From an uncultured Bacillota bacterium (lineage in GTDB: Bacteria; Bacillota_I; Bacilli_A; RFN20; CAG-826), in contig CASEFL010000005.1 of the NCBI GenBank assembly GCA_949287245.1, positions 1-64,000 on the forward strand: a stretch of 64,000 bases of DNA, written 5' to 3'. The translations under genes were made by a program, and so were the position numbers. Positions 63,490 to 64,000 of this stretch are shown here, one piece after another. Position 1 is the stretch's first letter; the number at the start of each line of letters is the position of its first letter. The notes beneath the pieces are model-generated. The model was not told the DNA's origin and did no database searches. It saw nothing but the letters and a program-made list of their open reading frames with translations.

Positions 63490-63726
63490 ATGTCAAGTGA
63501 AGTGGCAACCATTCTTGCCATTCTCATTGTTGTATTGCTGGTTATCCTTTTTGTTGTTTCCTTTGTTATCTATGTGAAAACGCCTCCTCCGAAAGGATGT
63601 GAACGTCTTCCTAAAGATAAGGAAGCTTGTATGCACTGCGATAATGAAGGATGTAAGTTATATGTTCCAAAGGGAGCATTAAAACCTCAAGAAGAGGAGA
63701 ATAAGGAGGATGTAGGACATGATTAA
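63490..63726 (+). CDS. Small membrane protein with four cysteines, NqrM-like
   Basis: 78 residues: one membrane helix (about 7-29), then KTPPPKGC, with Cys37, Cys47, Cys50 and Cys55, then an acidic tail. This layout, one helix and four cysteines next to a Rnf/Nqr-type complex, recalls NqrM, the maturation factor that delivers iron to the NqrD/NqrE site in Na+-NQR. Homology is not proven. It lies between rnfA and rnfB in the operon. ATG 63490 is preferred; a TTG at 63481 overlaps the rnfA stop. It overlaps rnfB by 8 bases. Confidence 0.65.
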   Translation: MSSEVATILAILIVVLLVILFVVSFVIYVKTPPPKGCERLPKDKEACMHCDNEGCKLYVPKGALKPQEEENKEDVGHD

Positions 63727-64000
63727 TTTACTCTTTGATCAAAATCTTGATAATGGACTTGCGATTTTATATAGCATCCTTGTTTTAGTTGCTTTAGGCG
63801 CTATTTTTGCTTTTCTTCTTTGCTTATTTTTTCAAATCTTCAAAGTAAAAGAAGACTTAAGAGTTCGTGAAGTGGAAAAGAAATTACCCGGATATAACTG
63901 TGGGGCATGTGGGAATCCTGGCTGTCATGATATGGCAGAGAAACTTGTTTCTGGTGAAATTAAAGATCCAAGTTTGTGTAAGCCAGGGAAAAAAGAAACA
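63719..64000 (+). CDS. rnfB: Rnf electron transport complex subunit B (partial, runs off window)
   Basis: The first 94 residues are in the window. One N-terminal membrane helix (about 14-40) is followed by YNCGACGNPGCHDMA...SLC, the first 4Fe-4S motif of RnfB. The remaining ferredoxin domains lie beyond the window edge. AAGGAGGA lies 8 bases before the ATG. The order A-x-B completes the usual rnfCDGEAB set. Confidence 0.93.
   Translation, partial: MINLLFDQNLDNGLAILYSILVLVALGAIFAFLLCLFFQIFKVKEDLRVREVEKKLPGYNCGACGNPGCHDMAEKLVSGEIKDPSLCKPGKKET

Overview
The window is AT-rich, densely packed bacterial chromosome that uses the standard code: TGA, TAA and TAG all end genes and tryptophan is TGG. 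Gene order and content point to a low-GC member of the Bacillota. The markers are an AddAB-type nuclease, RqcH/NFACT, a remnant of the Bacillus gmk-priA-rsmB-rlmN-prpC-prkC-rpe-rpmB cluster, a CcpA-like LacI regulator with cre-like sites, and an Rnf complex. I would guess an uncultured anaerobic fermenter near the Erysipelotrichia/Mollicutes side of Bacilli. That placement is inference from content, not phylogeny. I see no insertion sequence, prophage or CRISPR array, and no gene-free stretch longer than 300 bases.

Layout. 1-2445 (minus): tRNA-Asp and tRNA-Gly, then trxA, a TraX-like protein and a CPBP protease. 2497-6366: a giant CvpA-like membrane protein. 6370-15666: YigZ, an M24 aminopeptidase, AddB, AddA and a DUF5677-like protein. 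15680-19721: a CPA2 antiporter divergent from a LysR regulator, then a uridine-kinase-like enzyme. 19844-26559: a full F-type ATP synthase operon (AtpI-like, a, c, b, delta, alpha, gamma, beta, epsilon). 26609-30098: an orphan ATP-grasp enzyme, a thioredoxin-like lipoprotein and RqcH. 30216-39181: the gmk-to-rpmB housekeeping cluster. 39265-42009 (minus): a Trk/Ktr potassium system. 42185-48307: glgC, glgD, glgA and leuS. 48437-53569: coaX, an ECF S component, a PepV-like peptidase, trmB, a YtpR-like gene and pncB. 53797-56579: the CcpA-like regulator, an MFS protein and two small membrane proteins. 56742-64000: rnfC, D, G, E, A, a small Cys-rich membrane protein, and the start of rnfB.

How the parts fit. 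The ATP synthase c subunit carries the Na+-type Glu-Ser-Thr...Tyr signature, and an Rnf complex lies in the same window, so a Na+-based energy cycle is plausible. Cre-like sites lie at the atp/uridine-kinase divergent promoter, in the glycogen promoter and upstream of the CcpA-like gene, suggesting carbon-source control of energy and storage.

The strongest candidate for something undescribed is RnfG. It is about 993 residues instead of about 200 and is built from about six tandem modules, each resembling the FMN-binding domain, with the flavin-acceptor motif decaying along the chain. The same operon has an NqrM-like four-Cys membrane protein between rnfA and rnfB, and an unusual TTGG[S/T] motif at the expected flavin sites of both RnfD and RnfG. 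Other notable points are an RsmB homologue that has lost its catalytic cysteines and SAM motif, and several genes whose -10 box sits exactly 6 bases before the ATG, predicting leaderless mRNAs.
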